Assembly: GCF_042432495.1 (NCBI RefSeq)
Contig: NZ_JBHLXC010000001.1
Coordinates: 618,489-682,488 of the forward strand
DNA from: Pseudochelatococcus lubricantis
GTDB lineage: Bacteria > Pseudomonadota > Alphaproteobacteria > Rhizobiales > Beijerinckiaceae
Length of the DNA stretch: 64,000 nucleotides
Direction: 5' to 3'
Part shown: positions 1-8,329 of the stretch, one piece after another
How positions within the stretch are numbered: position 1 is the first letter of the stretch
Layout: each line of letters starts with the position of its first letter
Translations under genes and position numbers: made by a program
The notes under the pieces: model-generated
The model's database searches: none
The model's input: only the letters and a program-made list of their open reading frames with translations
Told to the model about the DNA's origin: nothing

Positions 1-947
1 TCGTCGATTCCCGTTTCGACGAGGCCGAACTCGCGCGGGAGAAGAACGTCATCCTGCAGGAGATCGGCTCCGTCGAGGACACGCCGGACGATCTCGCCAC
101 CGATCTGTTCATGGAAGCCGCCTTCCGCGGGCAGGCGCTGGGGCGCAGCATCCTCGGCACGCCGCAGTCGGTGCAGGCGTTCGCGCGCGACGACATCGTC
201 GCCTATCTGGCGCGCAACTACCGGGCGCCGCGCATGGTGCTGTCCGCGGTCGGGGCGGTGAACCACGACGCGGTTGTCGCGCAGGTCCGCCGGCTGCTCT
301 CGGGGCTGCCGGGCGAGACGCCGCCGGCACCCGCACCCGCGCGTTACAGCGGTGGCGAAATCCTGCTGGAGCGCGATCTGGAGCAGACGCAGCTCCTCGC
401 CGGTTTCCGTGGCCTGCCGTATGGAACGGACGCGGTTTATGCCATGCAGGCCTTCGCCCACCTGCTCGGCGGCGGCATGTCGTCGCGGCTGTTTCAGGAG
501 GTGCGCGAAAAGCGCGGGCTCGCCTATTCGGTCGATGCGTTCCACTGGGCGTTCGCCGACACGGGGCTGTTCGGCATGTCGGCGGGCACGGCGCCCGAGG
601 ATGCCGGCGAACTCGTGCCCGTGCTGCTCGACGTGCTGCACGAGACCGCGCGGGGTGTGACGCAGGCGGAACTCGACCGCGCCCGGGCGCAGCTCAAGGT
701 GGCGCACCTGTCGGCGCTCGAGTCGCCGATGGCCCGGGCCGACCAGCTCGCGCGGCAGCTTCTCGCGCTGGGGCGGGTCTTGCCGCACGATGAAGTTATT
801 GTAAAACTTGATTCTATTATGCTTGACGACGTCCGATTCGTGGCGAATGGCCTGATGGCGTCCGCGCCGACGTTCGTCATCGTCGGTCCGGCGCCGGCGT
901 TGCCGGATGCAGTCGGCGGGGTGTTGCGCGCGATGCGGGAAGCGTAG
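1..947 (+). CDS. M16 family zinc peptidase, C-terminal part (5' end outside window)
   Basis: The frame is open from the first bases of the window and ends with TAG at 945-947, so only the last ~315 residues are present. The family includes mitochondrial processing peptidase-like proteins and PqqL-type proteases that bind zinc through HxxEH plus a downstream glutamate. The HxxEH is upstream of the window. The segment AREKNVILQEIGSVED near the start matches the stretch carrying the third, downstream glutamate ligand. The later REKRGLAYSVDAFHWAF segment is the conserved Arg/Tyr substrate-clamp region of the second domain. It is followed 92 bases later by an acetyltransferase on the same strand. 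A stretch near 793-825 is unusually AT-rich for this gene, but the frame stays intact. The family call is firm; the substrate is unknown. Confidence 0.9.
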   Translation, partial: VDSRFDEAELAREKNVILQEIGSVEDTPDDLATDLFMEAAFRGQALGRSILGTPQSVQAFARDDIVAYLARNYRAPRMVLSAVGAVNHDAVVAQVRRLLSGLPGETPPAPAPARYSGGEILLERDLEQTQLLAGFRGLPYGTDAVYAMQAFAHLLGGGMSSRLFQEVREKRGLAYSVDAFHWAFADTGLFGMSAGTAPEDAGELVPVLLDVLHETARGVTQAELDRARAQLKVAHLSALESPMARADQLARQLLALGRVLPHDEVIVKLDSIMLDDVRFVANGLMASAPTFVIVGPAPALPDAVGGVLRAMREA

Positions 948-1039
948 AAATCCTGCCGGTCGTGCAGGTCGCCGCGGGCAGGGGGATCGGCGGACGATGG
1001 GGAGCGCCGCTTCGGGACATGACAGAGGCTGTAATCCAT

Positions 1040-1639
1040 ATGACGCAGTTCCGCTTCTCGCCGCCGGGCAGTCAGTCGCCCTACATCCGGGGCGGCGGAA
1101 TCTATCTGCGGCTGCCGCAGATGAGGGACTTCGACGCCTGGGCCGCGGTGCGCGATGAAAGCCGGCGGTTTCTGGAGCGGTGGGAGCCGCTTTGGCCGGC
1201 GGACGACCTGACGCGCGCGGCCTTTCGCCGGCGTATTAATTGGTATGAGGAGGATGTGGCCCGCGATGCATCCTATCCGTTCTTTCTGTTCCGCGAAGGC
1301 GACGACGCATTGATGGGCGGGCTCACGCTAGGGCCGGTGCGCCGGGGCGTGGTGCAGGCGTGCACCCTCGGATACTGGATGGGCGAGCGATTCGCGCGCC
1401 AGGGGTATATGAGCAAGGCTGTTGCGGCGGCTGCCTATTTCGTTTTCAACACCCTCGGCCTGCGGCGGATCGAGGCGTCGTGCCTGCCGATCAACGAGCC
1501 GTCCATCGGGCTTCTCGAAAAAGTCGGATTCGTGCGTGAGGGATATGCACGCCAGTATCTGTGCATTGCGGGTGTCTGGGAGGACCACTTCCTCTATGCC
1601 CTGTTGAAGGACGACTTTTTAAGGCGATACTCGACGTAA
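1040..1639 (+). CDS. GNAT N-acetyltransferase, RimJ/RimL-like
   Basis: A 199-residue protein of the Acetyltransf_3 / RimJ type, which moves an acetyl group from acetyl-CoA to the N-terminal amine of a protein, classically ribosomal S5 for RimJ. The region VQACTLGYWMGERFARQGYMSKAV (read as two halves around GYWMGE) carries the beta-4 strand and the Q/RxxGxG-like acetyl-CoA loop, here RQGYMS. The C-terminal NEPSIGLLEKVGF motif is the classic GNAT segment with the conserved Asn. I chose the ATG at 1040 because AGAGG at 1024-1028 precedes it; ATG at 1019 would add seven residues and has a poorer site. The true substrate cannot be read from the sequence. Confidence 0.86.
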   Translation: MTQFRFSPPGSQSPYIRGGGIYLRLPQMRDFDAWAAVRDESRRFLERWEPLWPADDLTRAAFRRRINWYEEDVARDASYPFFLFREGDDALMGGLTLGPVRRGVVQACTLGYWMGERFARQGYMSKAVAAAAYFVFNTLGLRRIEASCLPINEPSIGLLEKVGFVREGYARQYLCIAGVWEDHFLYALLKDDFLRRYST

Positions 1640-1795
1640 ACCCGTGCGGAAAGTCCCTTCGCGGGATTTGCATGTGCGTGGCGATTTCGTATATCCGGGA
1701 AGCGCCGCTCCCCGGCCGGAAAAAGAAGGCTGGCGCATCCCGCGCCATCGGCCCGCAGGTGTGGGTCGTGCATCAACGAGAACGAGACCTGTGCG

Positions 1796-4675
1796 TTGCG
1801 TGTGATCCGCGTCCTGCTCCTGTCAATGATGGTCTTTCTGATGGCCGGCGCGGTGCAGCGGGCCTCGGCGGTGGAAGCCGTGCGGGTGGCGCCCGACGCG
1901 CTCGCCATCGACCTGACCTCGGTGGTTGAACACTACCGGGCGGAGAGCGATCTCATCCAGATATCCACCGCGCCCGGGCCGGACGGCATCGTGCGCCGCA
2001 TCGCCGTGCGGGCGCGGGAAGGCGGAACGCGGCCGGACTGGATCGTGTTCGCCCTCACCAACGACACCGACGAGCAGCTCGATCGGCTGCTGGTCGCGCC
2101 GCACTACCGGCTGGTCGGCTCCGGCGTCATCTGGCCGGACCTCGGCGCCTCGCGCATCGCCGCGATCACGGCGAGCCAGGGCATCCGGCCCGAACGCGAG
2201 GACGCGGCCGACGCCGACATCTTCAACGTCACGCTCGATCCGGGCTCGACGGTCACCTTCATCGCCGAGTTGCGCACACCCGGCCTGCCGCAGCTCTATC
2301 TCTGGGAGCCGGAGGCCTACAAGGCCAAGGTGAATGGGCTGACGCTCTACAAGGGCATCATCATCGGCATCGCCGGCCTGCTCGCCCTGTTCCTCACGGT
2401 GGTGTTCGTGGTCAAGGGCGCGGTGATCTTCCCCGCCGCGGCCGCGCTCGCCTGGGCGGTGCTGGCCTACGCCTGCATCGATTTCGGTTTCTTCCAGCAA
2501 TTGTTCCCCATTGCCGCCTCAACCAACCGCATCTACCGCGCCGCGGCGGAGGCGGTGCTGGCGGCGACGCTGCTGGTGTTCCTGTTCGCCTATCTCAATC
2601 TCTCGCGCTGGCATGTCCGCTACAGCCATTTCACCGTGGCGTGGCTGCTGTTCCTCGGTGCGCTCGTGGGGCTTGCGGCGTTCGACGCGCCGGTGGCCTC
2701 CGGCGTGGCGCGCATCTCGATTGCCGCGATCGCCGGCGTCGGTTTCATTCTGGTGGTCCACCTCGCAAGTCACGGCTACGACCGTGCCGTGATGCTGATC
2801 CCGACATGGTTCCTGCTGCTCGTGTGGGTGACGGCGGCAGGCTTCACCATCAACGGGGAACTGACGCGCGACATCGTGCCCTTCGCCCTGATCGGTGGGC
2901 TGGTGCTGATCGTGCTGCTGATCGGGTTCACGGTCGTGCAGCATGCGTTCGCAGGCGGGGCGCTGGCGCAGGGCCTCGTCTCCGACACGGAGCGCAAGGC
3001 ACTGGCGCTGGCGGGGTCCGGCGACGTCGTGTTCGACTGGGACGTGAGCGCCGACCGCATCTTCGTTAGCGAGGAGGTCGAAAGCCTGCTGCTGCTGAAG
3101 CGTGGCGCGCTCGAAGGCTCCATCGCCAACTGGCTCGACGTGATCCATCCCTTCGACCGCGATCGCTACCGCGCGGTGCTCGACCGGGTGCTGGAGCAGC
3201 GGCGCGGGCGCGTGGCGCTCGACTTCCGGCTGCGGGCGGCCGACGGCCAGTACTTCTGGTTCAATCTGCGCGCGCGCCCGGTTGTCGGCGCGGACGGTGA
3301 GGTCATCAGGGTCGTGGGCATCCTCAGCGACGTCACCGACGCGCGCAACACGGAAGAGCGTCTGCTCTACGATGCGGTGCACGACACGCTGACCGGCCTG
3401 CCGAACCGGCAACTGTTCCAGGACCGTCTGGAGACGATGCTCGTGTTTGCCGCGCAGAATCCCATCATGCGGCCGACGGTGGTCTCGGTCGACATCGATG
3501 GCTTCAAGGAGGTGAACGACACGGTGGGGCCGTCCGTGGGCGACTCCATCATGCTCACGTTGTCGCGCCGGCTGGGGCGGCTGCTGCGCCCCCAGGACAC
3601 CATTGCCCGCCTCGGCGGCGACGAATGGGGGCTGATCCTGCTTTCGGAGACGGCGCCCGACCGCATCATTGCCTTCGCGGACATGATCCGGCGCACGATT
3701 TCGACGCCGGTGAGCTTCGCCGACCGCGAAATCTTCCTCAAGGCCTCCGTCGGTATCGCGCTCTATGACGCGCAATCGTCCTCCGGGCAGGCGGACATGC
3801 AGAAGAATGCGGAAATCGCCATGCTGCACGCCAAGCAGCAGGGCGGTGACCGTATCGAGGTGTTCCGGCCGGGCATGAGCGCCCAGCGCACGGCGCGGCT
3901 GGTGCTGGGGGGCGATCTGCGCCGGGCCGTCGATCGCGGCGAGATCAGGGTCATTTTCCAGCCGGTGGTGAGCCTTGACGACCGTACCATCGCCGGTTTC
4001 GACGTGCGCCTGCGCTGGGATCACCCGCGCCTCGGGCGGCTGGAGCCGGGTGACTTCCTGCCCATCGCCGAGGAAATCGGCATCGTGGCCGAACTCGGCC
4101 AGTATGCGCTGGAGCGCACGGCGCGCGAACTTGCGGCATGGCAATCGGCCCTGGAGGTCGAGCCGCCGATCTTCGCCACGCTGACGCTGTTCAGCCCGCG
4201 CCTGCTACGCCACGAACTGATCGCCGACGTCAAGCGGGTGCTCTCGGCGACATCCGTGCGCCCGCAATCGCTGAAGCTCGGCTTCCGCGAGAGCATGCTG
4301 ACGGACAACCCCGAATTTGCCGCGCAGATGCTGATCCGCCTGCGCCAGCTCGGCGCCGGGCTGGTGCTTGACGGCTTCGGCACGGGCTATTTCTCGCTGT
4401 CGCAGTTGCGCTACCTGCCGTTCGACACCATCCGCGTCGACCGCGTCTTCGTGCGGGAGCCGGGGGAGGGCGCGCGGCCGGGCGCCTTGCGCTCCGTCAT
4501 CACGCTGGCGCAGGATCTCGACATGGACGTCATCGCCGACGGGGTCGAAAACCAGGCTAACGCCACCTTCCTCAGCGGCATGGGATGCCGTTACGGACAA
4601 GGCTTCGCGTTCGGCGAGGCGATGACCTCGCACGACGCGCGCCGTTTCCTCGGCGCGACGTCCGCCGCCGCGTAG
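1796..4675 (+). CDS. Membrane-bound 7TM-PAS-GGDEF-EAL protein with degenerate EAL domain
   Basis: A 959-residue predicted cyclic-di-GMP protein. Residues 1-25 are a signal peptide, 26-180 a periplasmic sensor-like domain, and ~184-385 contain about seven hydrophobic segments (7TMR-DISM-like). A PAS domain lies at ~400-515, a GGDEF domain at ~525-690 and an EAL domain at ~700-950. The GGDEF site reads GGDEW (607-611), with RLGG and NDTVG loops kept, so cyclase activity is possible. The EAL site is eroded: EAL is DVR (736-738), the NxSxxxL asparagine is missing, DDFGTG is DGFGTG (859-864), and the EGVE motif is DGVE (915-918). I infer no phosphodiesterase activity, perhaps c-di-GMP or protein binding. 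The start is TTG at 1796; GTG at 1802 is nearly equivalent. The sensed signal is unknown. Confidence 0.9.
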   Translation: MRVIRVLLLSMMVFLMAGAVQRASAVEAVRVAPDALAIDLTSVVEHYRAESDLIQISTAPGPDGIVRRIAVRAREGGTRPDWIVFALTNDTDEQLDRLLVAPHYRLVGSGVIWPDLGASRIAAITASQGIRPEREDAADADIFNVTLDPGSTVTFIAELRTPGLPQLYLWEPEAYKAKVNGLTLYKGIIIGIAGLLALFLTVVFVVKGAVIFPAAAALAWAVLAYACIDFGFFQQLFPIAASTNRIYRAAAEAVLAATLLVFLFAYLNLSRWHVRYSHFTVAWLLFLGALVGLAAFDAPVASGVARISIAAIAGVGFILVVHLASHGYDRAVMLIPTWFLLLVWVTAAGFTINGELTRDIVPFALIGGLVLIVLLIGFTVVQHAFAGGALAQGLVSDTERKALALAGSGDVVFDWDVSADRIFVSEEVESLLLLKRGALEGSIANWLDVIHPFDRDRYRAVLDRVLEQRRGRVALDFRLRAADGQYFWFNLRARPVVGADGEVIRVVGILSDVTDARNTEERLLYDAVHDTLTGLPNRQLFQDRLETMLVFAAQNPIMRPTVVSVDIDGFKEVNDTVGPSVGDSIMLTLSRRLGRLLRPQDTIARLGGDEWGLILLSETAPDRIIAFADMIRRTISTPVSFADREIFLKASVGIALYDAQSSSGQADMQKNAEIAMLHAKQQGGDRIEVFRPGMSAQRTARLVLGGDLRRAVDRGEIRVIFQPVVSLDDRTIAGFDVRLRWDHPRLGRLEPGDFLPIAEEIGIVAELGQYALERTARELAAWQSALEVEPPIFATLTLFSPRLLRHELIADVKRVLSATSVRPQSLKLGFRESMLTDNPEFAAQMLIRLRQLGAGLVLDGFGTGYFSLSQLRYLPFDTIRVDRVFVREPGEGARPGALRSVITLAQDLDMDVIADGVENQANATFLSGMGCRYGQGFAFGEAMTSHDARRFLGATSAAA

Positions 4676-4752
4676 GGTGTGTCGATTTTTGGGTGATGCT
4701 GGCCCGCAAATCGCGGATTTCTGCGCGGCCGGACGCAAATTTAAACACACCC
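4675..4752. repeat. Long inverted repeat between convergent genes, possible bidirectional terminator
   Basis: GGGTGTGT at 4675-4682 (overlapping the stop codon of the upstream gene) is exactly matched by ACACACCC at 4745-4752. Inside lies a smaller bulged hairpin built from CGCAAATC and GATTTCTGCG. It sits just before the end of the convergent yqgE gene, so it could act as a termination or transcript-end structure for both genes. No clean GC stem plus U-tract is present, so this is a structural observation only. Confidence 0.4.
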
Positions 4753-4798
4753 CGATCCGGCGGTGCGATTTGGATTGAAGCGCGATGCTCCGACGGCC

Positions 4799-5407
4799 TC
4801 AGGCGTGGCCGGCCTGTCCCGACAGGGTGGCAATGTCGACACCGATGGTGCGCAGCGCCGTGTCGTATTTATGTTCCACGGCGGTGTCGAATAGCAACGT
4901 GGCGTCGGCCGGGCAGTGCAGCCAGCCGTTGGCCTGAATCTCGCTTTCGAGCTGGCCGGGAGACCAGCCCGCATAGCCCAGTGCCAGCAGCGCGTTCTTC
5001 GGTCCGCCGCCGGCGGCGATGGCGCGCAGGATGTCGACAGTCGCCGTGAGGCAGACGCCGTTGTGCATCGCCAACGTGGAATTGTCGATCACGAAATCGG
5101 CTGTGTGCAGCACGAAGCCGCGCCCTGCCTCCACCGGCCCGCCGCGCAGCACCTCGATGTTCTCCGCCCGCGACGGCAGCCGGATCGCCTCGTCCTCACC
5201 CACGATGTCGAGTTGCACGAGCAGATCGGCGAAACGCAGGTCAACGGCCGGCTTGTTGATGACGAGGCCCATTGCGCCTTCCTCGGAATGCGCGCAAAGA
5301 TAGATAACCGTGCGTGCGAAGCGTTCGTCCATCATCCCGGGCATCGCGACGAGGAATTGTCCGTCGAGATAGTGATGGGCGGTTGTCTGGTCGCGATCAT
5401 GACGCAT
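4799..5407 (-). CDS. YqgE/AlgH family protein
   Basis: A 202-residue member of the DUF179 / UPF0301 family, found across Proteobacteria and without a settled biochemical role; AlgH was named from an alginate regulation phenotype in Pseudomonas. The N-terminal LDGQFLVAMPGMMDERFART followed by VIYLC and GAMGLVINKP is the family signature. Later DxxLRAIAAGGGP and ALGYAGWSPGQLE blocks are also typical. The length is normal. A promoter and leader of about 130 bases are shared with the divergent DsbD-like gene at 5539. GGAGAG lies just upstream of the ATG at 5405-5407, supporting this start. The family call is firm; the function is not known. Confidence 0.93.
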   Translation of the reverse strand: MRHDRDQTTAHHYLDGQFLVAMPGMMDERFARTVIYLCAHSEEGAMGLVINKPAVDLRFADLLVQLDIVGEDEAIRLPSRAENIEVLRGGPVEAGRGFVLHTADFVIDNSTLAMHNGVCLTATVDILRAIAAGGGPKNALLALGYAGWSPGQLESEIQANGWLHCPADATLLFDTAVEHKYDTALRTIGVDIATLSGQAGHA

Positions 5408-5538
5408 GGCACTCTCCTACTGTTTGATATGCTATGCGAGAAACGGCACCAAGGGAATCCGTTTTTTCCGCCGGTCCTGCCTGCGGAAGGCGGCTTTCCC
5501 TCATTCGCACAGCCATGTGGTTTATTGATGGAAGGACC

Positions 5539-6408
5539 ATGATAGCCCTGCTCATGACCGCTTTGCCCTATGCCCGCCGCCGGATCCGCCCCGGTCGCGC
5601 TGCCTTGCTCGCGGCGCTGGTCTGCTGCCTCGCCGGAACCGGAAATGCGCATGCCGCGCCGTCCGCGAAACCATTTTCACCTTCGGGAAAGGAGCCGCCC
5701 GCGCACGCGCGGCTGCTCGACGCCGGGCGCGACGAGGCGACCGGTCAGTACCGCGCAGTCGTGGAGATCGTCCTCGCGCCGGGCTACAAGACCTACTGGC
5801 GGGAGCCGGGGGACTCCGGCGTGCCGACCACATTCGACTGGGAAGGCTCGCGGAACGTGGCGGCTGCGCAGGCGTTTTTCCCGGCGCCAACACGCTTTTT
5901 CGACGGCATCGGCTACGCTGTCGGCTACCTCGAAACCGTGCGCTTCCCGGTGCTGGTCGATCCGGCGGCGACAGGCCCGGCGGCGTTGCAACTCGAACTG
6001 TCGTTCGGCGTGTGCCGCGAGATATGCATTCCGGAACAGGCTTCGCTGCGGCTGGACCTCAGCGGGGTTCCCGCTGTCGCGGGCCTGTGGGAAGAGGCGC
6101 ACGCGCGCGTTCCGGTTAGCACGCCCGTCGGGCAGACGGCGGCTGACCTCGTCGTGCGCGGGGTGAGGCTCGATGCCTCGTCGCTCACCGTCGAGGTGGC
6201 GGGCGCGGTCACCGATGTGTTCGCGGAGGCCCCTGCGCCGTGGCGCTTCGGCCAGCCGGCACGGAAGGAGGGCGCGGACGGCGCCGTGTTCGTTCTCCCG
6301 GTCGAGAAAGCGGACGGCAGCTCGGTCACGGTCCCGCTGACGTTGACGGTGACGGGAGAGAGGGCGGCGATCGAGGTGCCCGTGGCGGCAGGCGTCGCGG
6401 GGCGCTGA
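5539..6408 (+). CDS. Exported DsbD N-terminal domain-like protein (orphan)
   Basis: A 289-residue protein with a signal peptide (hydrophobic stretch LLAALVCCLAGT, cleavage near AHAA), followed by a domain resembling the periplasmic N-terminal domain of the thiol:disulfide reductase DsbD. The key feature is SFGVCREICIPE: two cysteines separated by three residues and followed by IPE, as in the DsbD alpha domain. The transmembrane and thioredoxin parts of DsbD are absent, so it must receive electrons from another protein, or act in a different role. The ATG at 5539 is preceded by GGAAGGA. Its stop overlaps the start of the next gene by one base (TGATG), so the two are translationally coupled. 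Function inferred only from the domain. Confidence 0.82.
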   Translation: MIALLMTALPYARRRIRPGRAALLAALVCCLAGTGNAHAAPSAKPFSPSGKEPPAHARLLDAGRDEATGQYRAVVEIVLAPGYKTYWREPGDSGVPTTFDWEGSRNVAAAQAFFPAPTRFFDGIGYAVGYLETVRFPVLVDPAATGPAALQLELSFGVCREICIPEQASLRLDLSGVPAVAGLWEEAHARVPVSTPVGQTAADLVVRGVRLDASSLTVEVAGAVTDVFAEAPAPWRFGQPARKEGADGAVFVLPVEKADGSSVTVPLTLTVTGERAAIEVPVAAGVAGR

Positions 6409-6992
6409 TGTTCGTGTTGACCGGGTGCGAGACGTTCTCGCAGGAGATCAAGCGCAGCCGTTTTCACGCTGTCGCCGGCCCGGTGGTGGATGAGGCGGCG
6501 GCGAAGGAGTTCATCGCCGCCCATGGCGAGGCAGCTGCGAACCATAACTGTTGGGCCTGGCGGATCGGCGCCGCATACCGCTTCGGTGACGACGGCGAGC
6601 CGGCGGGAACGGCGGGCAAACCCATTCTGCAGGCCATCGACGGGCAGAAGCTCGACAACGCTGTCGTTGTCGTCACGCGCTGGTTCGGCGGCATATTGCT
6701 CGGCAGCGGCGGCCTGATCCGTGCGTATGGCGGCACGGCGGCGGCATGTCTGAGGGCGGCGGAGAAGCGCGCGGTCGTCGCCACGCTGACGGCGCGCATC
6801 GATTGCCCGTTCGCGGATCACGCCCGCGTGCGGGCGCGGCTCGCCGCCATGCCGGATGCGGAGGTAACGGCGGAAACTTTCCATGCGACGGGGGCGGAGA
6901 TGGCCGTGCGCGTGCCCGAGGCGCGCGCGGCCGAGGTGGCGCGACTGGTGACGGACATCACCAGCGGAAGGGCGCGGGTGGACGTCATCTGA
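6408..6992 (+). CDS. YigZ / IMPACT family protein
   Basis: A 194-residue protein of the UPF0029 (YigZ, IMPACT) family. The N-terminal domain contains the signature segments HNCWAWRIG, DDGEPAGTAGKPIL and VVVTRWFGGILLGSGGL. The last of these is the diagnostic UPF0029 motif. The C-terminal half is the ferredoxin-like DUF1949-type domain. Bacterial members may bind nucleic acid or ribosomes; eukaryotic IMPACT regulates Gcn1. The start at 6408 overlaps the upstream stop (TGATG), so it probably has no promoter of its own. Family confident; role unknown. Confidence 0.92.
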   Translation: MFVLTGCETFSQEIKRSRFHAVAGPVVDEAAAKEFIAAHGEAAANHNCWAWRIGAAYRFGDDGEPAGTAGKPILQAIDGQKLDNAVVVVTRWFGGILLGSGGLIRAYGGTAAACLRAAEKRAVVATLTARIDCPFADHARVRARLAAMPDAEVTAETFHATGAEMAVRVPEARAAEVARLVTDITSGRARVDVI

Positions 6993-7356
6993 GGGCTGCG
7001 TGCCGGGCCGGCATCGCGGCTCCTTCCGTCGGCGCCCGGTTACCGGGGCCGCACCTGATGCAGCATGAAGAAGACGCTCAACACGGTGAAAATGCCAACA
7101 GCAGTGACCACGGTCTGCATGATAGGAACCCGTTTCGCATTCAGGGAAGATTTGGCGCCCCGAATATCTCCGGCGCGTCGAAAATGCCTGTCGCGCCGAA
7201 GTTCATCGGCGTGCACGGGTTCCATTCTGCCGCCGATTGTGGAGAAAATCGGCGGCGAATGCGGCAGCAATCCTGTCTTTTTGCGGATGGTAAATCAACG
7301 GTTGCTGCAATGCAGCACGAACGGCGTACGGAGCGGAACGAAACGGAATACAGCCG
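6993..7356. other. 364-bp region without a firm gene
   Basis: It lies between YigZ (plus strand) and the nitrilase-like gene (minus strand, stop at 7357). I see one possible 26-residue peptide on the minus strand (7040-7120) and no convincing terminator, RNA or repeat. Around 7180-7340 the composition is mixed and no reading frame has a good ribosome binding site. Confidence 0.5.
7040..7120 (-). CDS. Possible 26-residue membrane peptide
   Basis: Translation gives a 26-residue peptide with one hydrophobic helix (VVTAVGIFTVLSVFFMLH) and a basic tail ending RPR. It would follow the nitrilase-like gene on the same strand, 236 bases downstream. There is no good Shine-Dalgarno sequence before the ATG at 7118-7120, so the case rests on hydrophobicity and on the absence of any other gene here. 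It has the same length as the better supported peptide at 10916. Treat it as a candidate. Confidence 0.3.
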   Translation of the reverse strand: MQTVVTAVGIFTVLSVFFMLHQVRPR

Positions 7357-8256
7357 TTAAGCATCCTTTCCGCGCGGCTGCAGCGGCACCACGTTATCCC
7401 CTTCCGTACCCGGCAGCGAGAACAGGCGCGTGTGCCGCAGGGAGGGAATCTGGCTGCGTGCCTGCGTGACGAGCGCGGGGTCGATGGTGGCGAGGATGAC
7501 GCCCGGCTCCGCATCCGCTTCCGCCAGCACGCGCCCCCAGGGGTCGACGATGATGGAATGCCCCCACGTCTGGCGGCCATCCTCGTGCAGCCCGCCCTGG
7601 GCCGCCGAGATGACGAAACTGCCGTTCTCGATCGCGCGGGCGCGCTGCAGCACCTGCCAGTGGGCCTCGCCGGTCTGGCGGGTGAAGCAGGCGGGGACAG
7701 TGAGGATTTCCGCGCCGACTTCCGCCAGCGCACGGTAGAGATAGGGAAAACGCAGGTCGTAGCAGATCGACAATCCCAGCGTGTAGGTGACGTCGCCGAC
7801 AACGAGCGGCACCGTCACCGCCTGATGGCCGCCGGTGTAGGTGGCGGACTCCCGCCAGCTCTCGCCGCTGGGCAGGTCGACGTCGAAGAGGTGGATCTTG
7901 TCGTAGGTCGCGGCGATCTCCCCCTGTGCATCGATGACGATGGCGCGGTTGGCGATACGGTCGTTCTCCTGAAGCGGCAGCGAACCCAGATGGATCGTGA
8001 TCCGCTTCTCGCGCGCCAGCTCGCGGGCGGCGGCGATCAGCGGATCGTGAACCTGGTCGGAGACCTTTGCGAACAGTTCCTTGCGGTCGCGCACCACAAG
8101 CGAGGTCATCTCCGGGGTCTGGACATAGACGGCGCCCGCCGCGGCGGCCTGACGAATCCCGGCGAGCGCGGCCTCGCGGTTGACAGCCGGATCCGTTGTC
8201 GAGCGCATCTGGACGCAGGCGGCGACGAAGGAAGGGCGGGGAGAGGAGGCGGGCAT
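7357..8256 (-). CDS. Carbon-nitrogen hydrolase, nitrilase superfamily (Nit2/NitFhit-like)
   Basis: A 299-residue amidase of the nitrilase superfamily. The catalytic triad is visible: Glu in TPEM, Lys in TYDKIHLFDV, and Cys in LSICYDLRFP. The ICYDLRFP and LFDVD wording is typical of the Nit1/Nit2 branch, which hydrolyses omega-amides such as deaminated glutathione or alpha-ketoglutaramate. AAGGAG lies shortly upstream of the ATG at 8254-8256, which fixes the start. It is the last firm gene of a minus-strand run comF, grxC, nitrilase. Proximity to glutaredoxin is consistent with a glutathione-repair role, but this is inference. Confidence 0.93.
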   Translation of the reverse strand: MPASSPRPSFVAACVQMRSTTDPAVNREAALAGIRQAAAAGAVYVQTPEMTSLVVRDRKELFAKVSDQVHDPLIAAARELAREKRITIHLGSLPLQENDRIANRAIVIDAQGEIAATYDKIHLFDVDLPSGESWRESATYTGGHQAVTVPLVVGDVTYTLGLSICYDLRFPYLYRALAEVGAEILTVPACFTRQTGEAHWQVLQRARAIENGSFVISAAQGGLHEDGRQTWGHSIIVDPWGRVLAEADAEPGVILATIDPALVTQARSQIPSLRHTRLFSLPGTEGDNVVPLQPRGKDA

Positions 8257-8293
8257 CGGGATACTCCTTCAGAACCTGTTGCGACGCAACCGC

Positions 8294-8329
8294 GTCACGG
8301 CAGGGGTGTCACGGCAGGGGTGTCACGGC
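8294..8329. repeat. 14-bp tandem repeat across the grxC stop codon
   Basis: The unit GTCACGGCAGGGGT occurs at 8294-8307 and 8308-8321, followed by a partial third copy at 8322-8329. The grxC stop codon (complement of 8309-8311) lies in the second copy, so extra copies downstream do not alter the protein. It looks like a recent replication-slippage duplication. Confidence 0.85.
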
